Positions 1-8,602 of a stretch of 14,584 bases of DNA are shown piece after piece. The DNA is from JBFYKJ01 sp041306005. Lineage in GTDB: Archaea > Altiarchaeota > Altiarchaeia > JAFGQM01. Each line of letters starts with the position of its first letter. The stretch's first letter is position 1. The notes below the pieces were generated by a model. That model worked only from the letters and a program-made list of their open reading frames with translations, had not been told where the DNA came from and did not search any database. The stretch is taken from positions 1 to 14,584 of the forward strand of contig JBFYKJ010000108.1 in NCBI GenBank assembly GCA_041306005.1, in the 5' to 3' direction. The position numbers and the translations under genes were made by a program.

Positions 1-3000
1 GGCAGAAGGCCCGTCCAGTTCCACCGGTAGCTGTTTGTGCCGACAAGCTGGGGCGTTATCGTGGCTGAGACGTACGTCAGGCCCGGAGGCAAGAGGTCGG
101 TTAAGAACGTCTCGTTCAATACGACGAATCCCGTGTTAGTGACGTTTATCTCGAACGTGACTAAGCCGCCCTGCGATGCCTGGTAAACCGTCTGGTCTAC
201 CTTGATTGCCGAGACGTTGGCCGGGCAGACCGTAACGTTCGCTGTGTCGGAAGCCCTGCGGATGCTTCCCTCGAAGGCGACGCCCGTGATGTTTACCAGG
301 TTAGCCAGCGTGGCGCACTCCGCCAGCGGGTCGACTGTCGCGTTTAGGATTATGGATACGTAGGCTCCCGCCGCGATGCTGCCAAGGTCCCATGCCGTCG
401 TCTGGCCGGACGATACGGGCGTCGTGTTGGTGGATGAGAATGTGAGGCCATCAGGCAGTGTGTCCACCGCGGTCACGTCCATGTCCACGCCGCCGGTGTT
501 GAACACCGTTATGTTGAATGTGACGACCCCGCCCTGCGACGCCATATGCGCCGTCATGTCGACCTTTATTACCGACAGGTTAGCCTCGCAGACTATGACG
601 CTCTCGTCGTCGTAAGCCGCAACGTCATCGCCGTTCGGCGGGGAGCCTGTGGCGTTCACAATGTTTACCAGGAGCTCACAACCGGCGAGGGGGTCGACAG
701 TGGTGTTGACCTCTATCAGCACCGTCTGGTTCGGCGCCAGCGGCCCGATGTCCCACGTCAGGTTCCTGCCGGACACGCTGTCAGGGGCGAGGCTTGCGTT
801 CAGGAAGGTAACGCCCGCGGGCAGCTCGTCGGTAACCGCTGCCGGGTCAAGGTCCACCTGGCCGGTGTTGGTTATGTTAATAAGGAACGAGATTATGTTG
901 CCGGGGAGGTAAACCGGGCTGTGGGTCTGGTCGACCTTTATCGCGGTCAGGTTCGCCTCGCATACTGTGAAGTGCGCGACGGCCGTGTCGCTCACGTTGC
1001 CCCCGTTGAGCGGCTCGGCGTCGATGTACACTATGTTTGTCAGGCCGTCGCAGTCGGTGGGGGCGTAGCCTACCTCGGTGACCAGGATTACCTGCCAGGA
1101 TTCCCCGGGGGCGAGCGGGCCCACGTTGTCCCATACCACCCACTGCTCCTCCGATGTTGAAGGCGAAACAGTCGCAGAGGAGAAGTTGATACCTCCCGGC
1201 AAAAAGTCCGCGACGCGTACGTTGTCGAGCGCGACGCTGCCGTTGTTCGTCACCGTGATGCTGAAGGTCACAAGCCCGCCCTGCGAGGCGACCTGCGCGG
1301 CGATCACCGCCTTGACAGCCGTTATGCCGGCTTCGCAGACGGTGAGGTTCACCGAGTCAGACGAGTAAACATCGTCGCCGTTGTACGGGTGCCCGGTGAC
1401 ATCCACCTCGTTTGTCAGGGTGTCGCACCCGTCCGGGACGTAGTCCACAAGGGCCTCAAGCGTTATCGGCAGGGATTCGCCCGGGGCGAGCGGGCCGACA
1501 CTCCACAAGACGGTCTGGCCGGAGGCGGAAACGGGGGCTATTGACGATGACGCGTATGCCAGCCCTACGGGGAGCGTGTCCACCACGTCCGCGGTCTCGA
1601 GCGGCACGAGGCCGGTGTTGGTTATATTAATTAGGTAGGTCACGGCGCCGCCCTGCGATGCGGTGCCCACCGTGATATCCGTTTTCACCGCTGTCAGGTT
1701 CGCCGGGCAGATGGCGAAGTGCGCGGTGTCACCGTCCCATATCCCGTCGCCGTTCAGCGGCGTAGCGTTCACATCGAGCATGTTGACGAGCTCGATGCAT
1801 GCGCTGGGCACGATAACAACCTGCGCAGTGAGCGTAGCCGACCACGACTGGCCCGGGGCGAGCGGGCCGACGTTGTCCCAGATCACCCACCGGTCCACGG
1901 CGCTGTCCGGCGTGATTGCCGCCGACGTGTAGTTAATGCCTGCAGGCAGGTAGTCCGCCACCCGCACCGTGCCCAGCGGGGCATCGCCGTTGTTTGTGAC
2001 CGTGATGTTGAACGTGACAAAACCGCCCTGCGACGCGACATGCGCGGTTATGTCCGCCTTCACCGCCGACACGTTCGCCGGGCAGACCGTGGCCGACGCC
2101 GACGCCGTGTCGGTGACGTTGTCGCCGTTGTACGGCTGGCCGGAGACTGCGACAGTGTTCGTGAAGTCCGTGCATTCGGATACGGCACCGGCAGTAGCGT
2201 TTATGATGAACGAGTTTGATTCGCCCGGGTAGAGCATGCTAAATGACCATGAGACGTTGTTGCCGCTGGCGACGCCCGCCGGCGAGGATGAGATGTATGT
2301 GAGCCCGGGGGGGAGGGTGTCTATCAGATCCAGGTACCTGAGCGTGGCGTTGCCCGTGTTCGTTACGGTTATGTTGAACGAGACCGTGCCGCCCGGCGAC
2401 GCCTGTAACGCGGTTATGTCCGCCTTCACCATCGATATGCCGGATGCGCAGACCGTGAACTCCGAGATGGCGGTGTCCGTGACGTTATCCCCGTTTGGGG
2501 GCGACGCGTCGACACTTATCGTGTTTGCCAAGATGACGCACCCCTCGGGTATCGCGCCGACGCGCGTGACGAGCGTAAACACCACTGACCCGCCGGGGGC
2601 TATCGGGCCTATGTCCGGCCACACTACTTCCTGGCCGGATACCGGGTCTGGCGTCATCGTCGCCGAGACGAACGACAATTCCGCCGGGAGCGTGTCCACA
2701 ATGCGCACGTGGTCCAGGGATACGCTCCCGTTGTTGGTGACCGTTATCCTGAACTGGGCCGTGCCGCCCTGCGAGGGCGTGTTGACTGACTGGTAGAGCT
2801 TAACTGCCGTGACGTTCGCCTCGCACACGTGGATTGTGGCGGCGTCCGAGTCCGTCGCCGACTGGCCGCCGGATGAGACCCCGGTCACATCCATGACGTT
2901 CGTGAAGTCCTGGCATCCCTCAAGGGATATTACGGTAGCCTGTAGAGAGATATTCGATGACGCGCCCGGTGCGAGCGGGCCCAGGCTCCAGGTCAGGACC

Positions 3001-4733
3001 TGGCCGGAGACGCTTGGCGACAGCGGCGACGCGCTCTCGTACTGCAGGCCCGCCGGCAGCGTATCAACAAGGGTGACCGACGCCAGCGTGGTCGGGCCGC
3101 TGTTCGTGACCGTGAGGTTGAATGTGACTGTGCCGCCCTGCGTCGCCGGGGTGGCCGTAACATCCGCCTTGACTGCGGTTATGTTGGCGTCGCCGTTCAG
3201 GAGGGAATATGCCCCGTCGCCCGGAGTCGTGAAGACCGCGCTCGACCCGTCATAGCTCAGGAGCGAACATGCGCCGCACACGGCGCCGTCGCGCAAGACT
3301 GCCGGGGCCTCAAGCCCCGGGACTATGAGCGTCATCGTGGCCGGGACGTCAAAGCCTGTGTATATTAAGTTGTGCGAGATGCCCACCATCGCGCCGGATG
3401 CCCCGTCGTTCAGGTGCGAACCCTCGCCATCCAGCGGGCCCTCAAATTCTATGCTGCCAATACCCGTATCCGTGAAGTAGACTACTGCCCCATTCGGGAA
3501 GTTGTAATCGCTCGTGTGCGTGTCGAGCAGGATGTTGCGGTTCGAACCTGATATCGCCTGGATGTCGTCTATGGTGTTTGAGCCCAGATCGACGTTGTCT
3601 AATACATTGTCGCTCGCGGAGTTGAATCCTGCGCCTATCTGGTTAGAAGTGAGTGTCGAGTCTGCGACCGTGTTGTCTTCCGAACCGAGGAACATCACGC
3701 CGGTGCCGCAGCCAAAGACCGTTATCCCCGTCAGCGTGTTGGCAGTCGTGCCGTCGAGAAGGACGCCCCCGCCGTTGGAGGTGAATGTCGAGGAGGCGAC
3801 CGAGTTGCCAAAGCCGCCCTCGATTACGACTGCGTATGCGGCTGAGTGGCCGCCCTCGTTTGAGTCGGCCATTAGGCCTGTGAGCGTGTTGTGGGACGCG
3901 CCGTCCAGGTAGAACGGGGTGACCGCCATGATGTTGTACATGTCGCTGGCGTCCACGTTCTCTATGAGATTGTAGTCGCCGGTTAGGCGTATGCCGTATT
4001 CGACGCCTACGCCGTCGCCGGTTATGTCAAGGTTCCTGAAAGTGCCGCCGTCGCCCGTCGAGTATACCGCCGCGCCGAAATCGGCTATGTCGCCGTACCT
4101 CACAGTCAGCCCGCTGCAGCCGTCGCAGTACACGCCGTAAGCGCCGCTCTCGTCTCCCGGGCCGGTTATGCTATGCCCGCCCATCGCGATCAATACGTTG
4201 TCGGCGGTGACGGTGAAGCAGGTATCGTCCGCTACCAGGTTTGCATCAAGGTAGTATTCGCCCGGCGTGTCAATGACCTGGCATGTGGAGATAAGGCCTG
4301 GAATCGACAAGAGTGCCGGCTCGGTCAAGTCCGCTTCAAGCGGCTCCAGGACACTGCCTAACACGTCCTCCGTGGAATCTTTGGGGCCCTTCTTGGCTTT
4401 GGAGTCCTTGTCTTTGGAGTCCTTGTCTTTGGAGTCCTTGTTTGATGAGCCCGAATTTGAGTTGGAGTTGGATGAGCCGGAATTGGAATTTGAGTTGGAG
4501 TTGGATGAGCCGGAATTTGAGTTGGACTTAGGCTTTGAAGCAGATTTGGAGCCCGAATCGCCCGAATCGCCGCCGGATTGGCCGTGCGATGCGGAGTTGG
4601 AACCGTGGCCTGAGCCGGAGTCTGCGCCGTGGCCGCCTGCCGACTCGTGTTCAGCGGCGGCTACGAGGACGATGAACGATAGCAGGCATACTGCAACCCA
4701 TAGCCGGACCTTAGCGCTTTTGTCCTTGAGCAT
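1..4733 (-). CDS. Giant secreted surface protein: beta-helix plus DUF11-type repeats (C-terminus beyond window)
   Basis: The minus-strand frame is open from ATG at 4733 to the left edge (1577 residues visible, no stop). A hydrophobic stretch at about residues 11-27, after a basic start, reads as a signal peptide. Residues about 28-118 are a Ser/Gly/Asn, then Lys/Asp-rich linker. Residues about 150-420 form a right-handed beta-helix of NosD/PbH1 type: an opening 'DTPGEYYLDANL' strand, then about six N-T/N-V rungs of 22-24 residues. From about residue 512 come DUF11-type beta-sandwich repeats with a period of about 123 residues (362-377 bp). Eight are complete and a ninth is cut by the window edge. 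Each carries 'ITVTN', 'DTLP.GL', 'GP.APG' and two cysteines (GC and VC), which could form one disulfide. DUF11 proteins are typically archaeal and bacterial envelope or adhesion proteins. A surface or adhesin role is inferred; the missing C-terminus should hold the anchor. Confidence 0.88.
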   Translation of the reverse strand, partial: MLKDKSAKVRLWVAVCLLSFIVLVAAAEHESAGGHGADSGSGHGSNSASHGQSGGDSGDSGSKSASKPKSNSNSGSSNSNSNSNSGSSNSNSNSGSSNKDSKDKDSKDKDSKAKKGPKDSTEDVLGSVLEPLEADLTEPALLSIPGLISTCQVIDTPGEYYLDANLVADDTCFTVTADNVLIAMGGHSITGPGDESGAYGVYCDGCSGLTVRYGDIADFGAAVYSTGDGGTFRNLDITGDGVGVEYGIRLTGDYNLIENVDASDMYNIMAVTPFYLDGASHNTLTGLMADSNEGGHSAAYAVVIEGGFGNSVASSTFTSNGGGVLLDGTTANTLTGITVFGCGTGVMFLGSEDNTVADSTLTSNQIGAGFNSASDNVLDNVDLGSNTIDDIQAISGSNRNILLDTHTSDYNFPNGAVVYFTDTGIGSIEFEGPLDGEGSHLNDGASGAMVGISHNLIYTGFDVPATMTLIVPGLEAPAVLRDGAVCGACSLLSYDGSSAVFTTPGDGAYSLLNGDANITAVKADVTATPATQGGTVTFNLTVTNSGPTTLASVTLVDTLPAGLQYESASPLSPSVSGQVLTWSLGPLAPGASSNISLQATVISLEGCQDFTNVMDVTGVSSGGQSATDSDAATIHVCEANVTAVKLYQSVNTPSQGGTAQFRITVTNNGSVSLDHVRIVDTLPAELSFVSATMTPDPVSGQEVVWPDIGPIAPGGSVVFTLVTRVGAIPEGCVILANTISVDASPPNGDNVTDTAISEFTVCASGISMVKADITALQASPGGTVSFNITVTNTGNATLRYLDLIDTLPPGLTYISSSPAGVASGNNVSWSFSMLYPGESNSFIINATAGAVSECTDFTNTVAVSGQPYNGDNVTDTASASATVCPANVSAVKADITAHVASQGGFVTFNITVTNNGDAPLGTVRVADYLPAGINYTSAAITPDSAVDRWVIWDNVGPLAPGQSWSATLTAQVVIVPSACIELVNMLDVNATPLNGDGIWDGDTAHFAICPANLTAVKTDITVGTASQGGAVTYLINITNTGLVPLETADVVDTLPVGLAYASSSIAPVSASGQTVLWSVGPLAPGESLPITLEALVDYVPDGCDTLTNEVDVTGHPYNGDDVYSSDSVNLTVCEAGITAVKAVIAAQVASQGGLVTFSITVTNNGSVALDNVRVADFLPGGINFSSATVSPSTSEEQWVVWDNVGPLAPGESWQVILVTEVGYAPTDCDGLTNIVYIDAEPLNGGNVSDTAVAHFTVCEANLTAIKVDQTHSPVYLPGNIISFLINITNTGQVDLDPAAVTDELPAGVTFLNASLAPDSVSGRNLTWDIGPLAPNQTVLIEVNTTVDPLAGCELLVNIVNATGSPPNGDDVAAYDDESVIVCEANLSVIKVDMTAHMASQGGVVTFNITVFNTGGVDMDVTAVDTLPDGLTFSSTNTTPVSSGQTTAWDLGSIAAGAYVSIILNATVDPLAECATLANLVNITGVAFEGSIRRASDTANVTVCPANVSAIKVDQTVYQASQGGLVTFEINVTNTGFVVLNETFLTDLLPPGLTYVSATITPQLVGTNSYRWNWTGLL
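4397..4441. repeat. 15-bp tandem repeat, three exact copies
   Basis: Three identical 15-bp units (ctttggagtccttgt on the plus strand) lie head to tail inside the surface-protein gene. On the coding strand they give a repeated Asp-Lys-Asp-Ser-Lys pentapeptide. The unit is a multiple of three, so gain or loss of copies changes linker length without a frameshift. Confidence 0.9.
4444..4530. repeat. Imperfect 27/33-bp tandem repeat in the surface-protein linker
   Basis: The motif gatgagccSgaatttgagttgga recurs at 4444, 4471 and 4504, so unit lengths are 27 and 33 bp. On the coding strand the units encode Ser/Asn/Gly runs of the exported linker. All unit lengths keep the reading frame, as expected for a flexible spacer that varies in length between strains. 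Confidence 0.8.
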
Positions 4734-4776
4734 TCTAGCCAGAAACACGCATGCGGCCTATGTAGCCTATTAAAGG

Positions 4777-4784
4777 TATAAAAA
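4777..4784 (-). promoter_or_regulatory. TATA box of the surface-protein gene
   Basis: On the minus strand the sequence reads GGAACCTTTTTATACC, a clear archaeal TATA box with a purine-rich BRE-like lead. The box centre lies about 47 nt before the ATG at 4733. A start of transcription about 26 nt downstream of the box leaves a leader of roughly 20 nt, without an obvious Shine-Dalgarno site. Confidence 0.6.
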
Positions 4785-4797
4785 GGTTCCTGCCGCT

Positions 4798-4863
4798 GTA
4801 AGTTTATCTTACGGATATCCTGAACGTGGTAAGATAATCTTACTAAGGGTAGTGGAATCTTAC
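4798..4863. promoter_or_regulatory. Three palindromic operator-like sites upstream of the surface-protein promoter
   Basis: Three 15-bp sites match GTAAG-N5-CTTAC: GTAAGTTTATCTTAC (4798-4812), GTAAGATAATCTTAC (4829-4843, perfectly palindromic around one A) and the degenerate GTAGTGGAATCTTAC (4849-4863). They fill the gap between the TATA box at 4777-4784 and the end of the radical SAM gene at 4909. Position and dyad symmetry suggest a dimeric regulator controlling the surface protein, as activator or repressor. The regulator is not in the window. Confidence 0.6.
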
Positions 4864-4908
4864 GCGATTCGGAGCCCAAAAACGGTGCGAACCGCAAGCC
4901 GCGCCCGC

Positions 4909-5913
4909 TTAGAAATATCCTGCTATCTTATGCCCGCACTCCGGGCATTCACCATGGGCTATGTTGTTCTCCAGCACGTCAAACCAGCTGCGCCGGATAA
5001 GCACTGTGCCGCACCGGGGGCAATGGGTGTCCCTGCCGTTCTCGGACATCACGTTCCCTATGTATACATAGTCCAAGCCCGCGTCCTTGCCTATTTTATA
5101 TGCCCGCTCCAGCGTCCGAGCGGGCGTCGGCGGGACGTCGAGCATCTTGTAGTCCGGGTGGAATGCGGAGAGGTGCCACGGCGTCTCCCTGCCGATCTCC
5201 TTCGCCAAGAAATTCGCGGCCTGTGTCAGCTCCGCAACGGAGTCGTTCTTCCCGGGGATCACCAGCGTTATGACCTCGAACCATATGCCCTTCTTCTTAA
5301 GGTACTTCATGGTTTCCAGGACCGGCTCAAGGGTTGCCCCGCATGTCTCGCGGTAGAACTTGTCGTTGAACGCCTTCAGGTCTATGTGCGCGGCGTCTAT
5401 GAAGTGCTGGTCGTCGAGCATCTCCTTTGTCATGTAGCCGTTGGAGACGTAGATGTTCTTGAGGCCGCGCTTCTTTGCCTCCGCGCCGCAGTCTTTCGTG
5501 AACTCGTACCAGACGGTGGGCTCGGTGTACGTGTATGCGACGCTTTTGCATCCGGACTTGGACGCCTCGTCGGCGACTTTTTTAGCCGTGTAGTCCTTGC
5601 CGAGTATCGCGCCCCGGTCGCGGGGCATTTGGGAGATGTCGAAGTTCTGGCAAAAGGAGCACCTGAAGTTGCAGCCGACGGAAGCTATCGAGAATGATTT
5701 ATGCCCGGGGTAGAAATGGTATAACGGCTTCTTCTCGACAGGGTCTATCTCGACCGCGGCCAGCTTGCCGTAGACCAGGGAGTAAAGCTTGCCGCTCTGG
5801 TTCTCCCTGACTGTGCAGATGCCGCGGCCGCCGTCGGCAATCAGGCAGCGGTGGTTGCAGAGGGAGCATCTTATATTGCTGCCTTCGGGCTTCCAAAGCA
5901 GGGCTTGTTTCAT
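4909..5913 (-). CDS. amrS: AmmeMemoRadiSam-type radical SAM enzyme
   Basis: 334 residues, full length for this PflA-related family. The radical SAM cluster motif CxxxCxxC is C81, C85, C88 (GCNFRCSFCQN) and should hold a 4Fe-4S cluster that cleaves S-adenosylmethionine. Other family marks are the N-terminal CSLCNHRC set (C16, C19, C23, with C33), YTYTEPT near 127-133, the HIDLKAFND strand near 176-184 and LVIPG near 217-221. A C-terminal CPRCG...CPECG zinc-ribbon-like pair sits at 298-301 and 323-326. Such enzymes are usually encoded with AMMECR1 and Memo proteins; neither is here. The substrate is unknown. Older annotations call these pyruvate formate-lyase activating enzymes, but no glycyl-radical enzyme is nearby. 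The ATG at 5913 has a weak TATA-like TTAAA about 45 nt upstream (near 5958). Confidence 0.9.
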   Translation of the reverse strand: MKQALLWKPEGSNIRCSLCNHRCLIADGGRGICTVRENQSGKLYSLVYGKLAAVEIDPVEKKPLYHFYPGHKSFSIASVGCNFRCSFCQNFDISQMPRDRGAILGKDYTAKKVADEASKSGCKSVAYTYTEPTVWYEFTKDCGAEAKKRGLKNIYVSNGYMTKEMLDDQHFIDAAHIDLKAFNDKFYRETCGATLEPVLETMKYLKKKGIWFEVITLVIPGKNDSVAELTQAANFLAKEIGRETPWHLSAFHPDYKMLDVPPTPARTLERAYKIGKDAGLDYVYIGNVMSENGRDTHCPRCGTVLIRRSWFDVLENNIAHGECPECGHKIAGYF

Positions 5914-5958
5914 CGTTCAAATCGGCTTCGGGCGAGTTGTGCAGATCCGGGCTGTTTA

Positions 5959-6012
5959 AGTAAGGGAAGGAAAAAGAAAAATAAAAAGGAAAACAAGGGC
6001 GGGATGCCGCCC
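5959..6012 (-). terminator. Hairpin plus T-tract terminator of the Cys-rich protein gene
   Basis: Directly after the stop codon at 6013, the minus strand forms a perfect 6-bp GC hairpin, GGGCGG-CATC-CCGCCC (6012-5997). It is followed by about 38 nt that are almost all T and C, with several runs of four to five T (5996-5959). T-tracts terminate archaeal RNA polymerase; the added hairpin resembles a bacterial intrinsic terminator. It separates this gene from the radical SAM gene, whose promoter overlaps the far end. Confidence 0.75.
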
Positions 6013-7734
6013 TTACAACATAAGGGACACGCACACGCACGACCCGGCTATTGCAGACGGCTGGCACTCATAACCAACCGGGCAAGTCCCCTGGCCGCAG
6101 TAGTTGACGCCCATCTCGTTGCACGAGTACTGCACCGGGACGCACTCGCATCCGCCTTGTGAGTACTGGCACTCCTCGTTGATCGGGCACACACCGCGGC
6201 TGCAAGAGGTCGCAGACATGCTTGTGCAGGTGTACTTGCTGTCGGGGGTCACGCACTGGCATCCGGCTCCCGTCACCAAGGGCTCGCACACCTGGCCGTT
6301 GTCGCACGCGCCCTCGTCACACTCGTTCGGCGACATGTCGGCGCAGTCGTTGCTCTCCTGCTGCTCCGGCAGGCAGACGCATCCGCCCATCGAGGCCGAC
6401 GGCCTGCAATTCTCGCCTGTCGGGCACTTGCCCGTGCATGACGGGTAGTTGCTGTCATCGCAGTCCACCGGCTGGCAGACGCAAGACTGCCATGTGGTCC
6501 TGGTGCAATGCTCACCCGACGGGCATGCGCCCGTGCACTGCTGGGCGTAGGAATTCTCGCACTTGACGTCGACGCATGTGCACTCGTTCTTTACCAGCTT
6601 GCACTCCTTGCCGGCCGCGCACACGCCCTTCGAGCACGAGTTTGCGTTCATGTCCGCGCACTCGTCCGTCACCGGCACGCACTGGCAGGAGCCGAACGCA
6701 GACGTGAGGCCCATGACAAACTCGCACCTCTGCCCTTGCGGGCATGGCAGGTTCGGGCACATGTCCGCCTCCGTGCCGCCGCAGGCCAGCTGGACCGGCT
6801 CGCATATGCAGGCCGCAGCGCCCGCCACGGCATTGCATCTCTGGCCTGTCGGGCATGAGCCCGTGCACTTGTACTCGTACGAGTCGGCGCACTGCTGCTG
6901 CGTAGGCGCACAGTCGCAGCTTATAACCTTGCCCGACGCGTCTACAATCCTCGAACAGTACTCGCCCGTTGGGCAGTACCCTCCGCACTGCGCGGAAAGC
7001 GAATCCTCGCAAGGCTGCTGCCCCGTGCATTCGCAGCTGTTGCCCACGAGCTCGCACTTCCTGCCGTCGGGGCACACGCCCCTGCTGCAGGCGTATGTCG
7101 GCGTCGTAGCGCACTCGCTGCACGGCGGGCAGTCCGGGCATTCCATGCACCCGCAGTCCGGGTCCTCGCAGTCGACAAGCCCGTCGTTGTCATTGTCCGC
7201 GTAGTCGTCGCAGTCGGTCTCCGTGCAATCGCAGTCGGCGCCGTCTGAAGAGCCTGAATTCGGCTCGCATGAGTTATCGCCTGGAGTGTATTCGGTATAC
7301 TCGCGCACGCTGCTGTCGCGGATCGTCAGCCATCCGGCGTCGCAGTCCATCGGGCACAGCGAGGCCGTCTCGTTGTTCTCAATGAGCTCGCATATGCCGT
7401 TGCCGCAACAGTTCATCACCTTTTCGGTCACGCACGACCCGTCCTTGCAGAGGCGGGTCTGGCAGAGGCCTGCCGAGCCCGAACACGCAAGGTTCGGCCC
7501 GTCAACAGGCGTATGCGTAACTGCGCCCGACGCACTCACCGAATCTGCGGTGCACGGGTTGTCGTCACCACTTGCGCCAGCGCCCTTGCCGCCGCATATG
7601 TTCAGCACGCCAAATGCCAAAAGGAGCAACAAGACCAGTATCACAACGCTCAACAGGAGCAGAAGAACCAAGAAAAACTTGTTGCCATCCCCGGAGTTAC
7701 CAGTAGCTACAGAAGTATCCATTTTGGATGTCAT
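6013..7734 (-). CDS. Membrane-anchored Cys-rich protein with ten six-cysteine repeats
   Basis: 573 residues, not a named family I recognise. Residues about 20-44 are one very hydrophobic Leu/Val helix with a soluble Cys-rich C-terminal part, so an N-terminal anchor with an exterior ectodomain is likely. There are 81 cysteines (14%). Residues 109-131 match the CGNGxCE...CPxDC motif common in secreted proteins. Residues 175-194 carry DNDNDGLVDCEDPDC, a thrombospondin-type-3-like calcium loop. From C208 to the C-terminus are ten repeats of about 33-41 residues with the pattern C-x7-C-x3/4-C-(P)xGxxC-x6/14-CxC, resembling EGF-like disulfide knots. So many cysteines imply oxidative folding outside the cell. 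Adhesion or surface display is an inference. ATG at 7734 is chosen because a TATA box lies about 23 nt upstream; M5 (7722) is an alternative. Confidence 0.85.
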   Translation of the reverse strand: MTSKMDTSVATGNSGDGNKFFLVLLLLLSVVILVLLLLLAFGVLNICGGKGAGASGDDNPCTADSVSASGAVTHTPVDGPNLACSGSAGLCQTRLCKDGSCVTEKVMNCCGNGICELIENNETASLCPMDCDAGWLTIRDSSVREYTEYTPGDNSCEPNSGSSDGADCDCTETDCDDYADNDNDGLVDCEDPDCGCMECPDCPPCSECATTPTYACSRGVCPDGRKCELVGNSCECTGQQPCEDSLSAQCGGYCPTGEYCSRIVDASGKVISCDCAPTQQQCADSYEYKCTGSCPTGQRCNAVAGAAACICEPVQLACGGTEADMCPNLPCPQGQRCEFVMGLTSAFGSCQCVPVTDECADMNANSCSKGVCAAGKECKLVKNECTCVDVKCENSYAQQCTGACPSGEHCTRTTWQSCVCQPVDCDDSNYPSCTGKCPTGENCRPSASMGGCVCLPEQQESNDCADMSPNECDEGACDNGQVCEPLVTGAGCQCVTPDSKYTCTSMSATSCSRGVCPINEECQYSQGGCECVPVQYSCNEMGVNYCGQGTCPVGYECQPSAIAGSCVCVSLML

Positions 7735-7751
7735 GGGTATAAGGACGGGAC

Positions 7752-7761
7752 GAATAAAAAG
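7752..7761 (-). promoter_or_regulatory. TATA box of the Cys-rich protein gene
   Basis: The minus strand reads CTTTTTATTC. Its centre is about 23 nt before the ATG at 7734, so the predicted transcription start falls at or next to the start codon, giving a leaderless mRNA. Confidence 0.5.
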
Positions 7762-7806
7762 CGTTTAGCTGGCAAAGCCGGGGCATTCAATCGGCAGAAC
7801 AGGGGG

Positions 7807-8493
7807 CTAACGGGCGATGCGCAGCATCCTTAGCGATACCGCAGCCATCCATGCAAGCGGCACTGCCATGGCGGCGCGCTGGGCGAGCCCCTGGATGCCG
7901 ATGCTGTGGGAGAACATGAAGAGGGCGCCTAACGCCGCGGCGACTAGTAAAACGGCCAAAGTGAACGGCGCATACCCCGCCCATCTCCGGTCTGCGGCCA
8001 TCCGGGCCCGGATGAAGATAAGTGCTACGCCCATGGACAAGAAGGCTGACATCGCGAACGCGTCGTGGACTGTGCTTGCCGGGGTGGTGTTCTCACAGCC
8101 GGGCGCGCAGCGGAAGGTGCCGACTAGGAAGAGACACATGCCTGCGATAGCGATAAGCGCCGGGCCAGTCCTGGGGCCTTTGCCGCCGTTAATGCCGAGG
8201 TGCAGCCCGGCGGCGAATGCGATTATTATCACGCCGAGCAGCTGAAAGCCGAATAGGTTCATCGCCCACGCGTTTTGGGCGCCGGCTGCGCCAAGCCGGC
8301 TCATGACGTCCGTGACGTGATTGTAGCCCGGCTGCATGGCGCCTAGCGCAATGATGAGAAGGGCATAGAATATCGGGCCGAGAATCGCGGCCACCGCTAT
8401 GATCCTGGCCCTGCTTCGGCGCGCATCCCCCTCCCCGCGGGCTTGCCTTGCATCCGATTTTCCGGCCTTTTGCTTTCGGGCTTTTTTGTCCAT
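7807..8493 (-). CDS. DUF998 family integral membrane protein
   Basis: About 228 residues from ATG 8493 (an in-frame TTG at 8499 is possible but less likely). A very basic N-terminal tail (first ~30 residues, Lys/Arg-rich) precedes about six transmembrane helices. The region PGYNHVTDVMSRLG, followed by a helix with NLFGFQLLG, matches the DUF998 signature. A short loop carries CAPGC, shortly before the VHD that opens the next pair of helices. The family is found in archaea and bacteria and its biochemical role is not established. It stands alone on the minus strand and its end is 73 bp from the start of the Cys-rich gene. The upstream TATA-like TTTTTAAG at about 8528-8535 lies in a short region shared with the divergent msrA promoter. 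Confidence 0.8.
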   Translation of the reverse strand: MDKKARKQKAGKSDARQARGEGDARRSRARIIAVAAILGPIFYALLIIALGAMQPGYNHVTDVMSRLGAAGAQNAWAMNLFGFQLLGVIIIAFAAGLHLGINGGKGPRTGPALIAIAGMCLFLVGTFRCAPGCENTTPASTVHDAFAMSAFLSMGVALIFIRARMAADRRWAGYAPFTLAVLLVAAALGALFMFSHSIGIQGLAQRAAMAVPLAWMAAVSLRMLRIAR

Positions 8494-8527
8494 CGCCAAA
8501 ATAGGCTGATGAGGTTAATGCTGCGGG

Positions 8528-8580
8528 CTTAAAAACCGGCCGTGTGCGGCTCCATTTCCCGCGGCGAATTCTATTTTTAT
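8528..8580. promoter_or_regulatory. Divergent promoter region between DUF998 gene and msrA
   Basis: On the minus strand, TTTTTAAG (8528-8535) lies about 38 nt before ATG 8493. On the plus strand, TATTTTTAT (about 8572-8580) lies about 26 nt before ATG 8603, which implies a leaderless msrA transcript. The two boxes are about 40 bp apart. No operator-like dyad is evident. Confidence 0.5.
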
Positions 8581-8602
8581 CCGATCTTCATTAGAAAGCA
8601 TT

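Noticed and set aside
376..3912. Many long plus-strand frames and one overlapping minus-strand frame over 1-4.7 kb
   Set aside because: They lie antisense or out of frame to the continuous minus-strand surface-protein frame, and their apparent repeats simply mirror the DUF11 repeats of that gene. GC-rich codon use keeps the alternative frames open.
4852..5697. 281-codon plus-strand frame across the radical SAM gene
   Set aside because: It is antisense to a clear enzyme with intact cysteine motifs, and its product has no recognisable domain.
6104..7768. Long frames antisense to, or out of frame with, the Cys-rich protein gene
   Set aside because: Shadows caused by repetitive TGC/GGC codons; the six-cysteine pattern exists only in the chosen frame.
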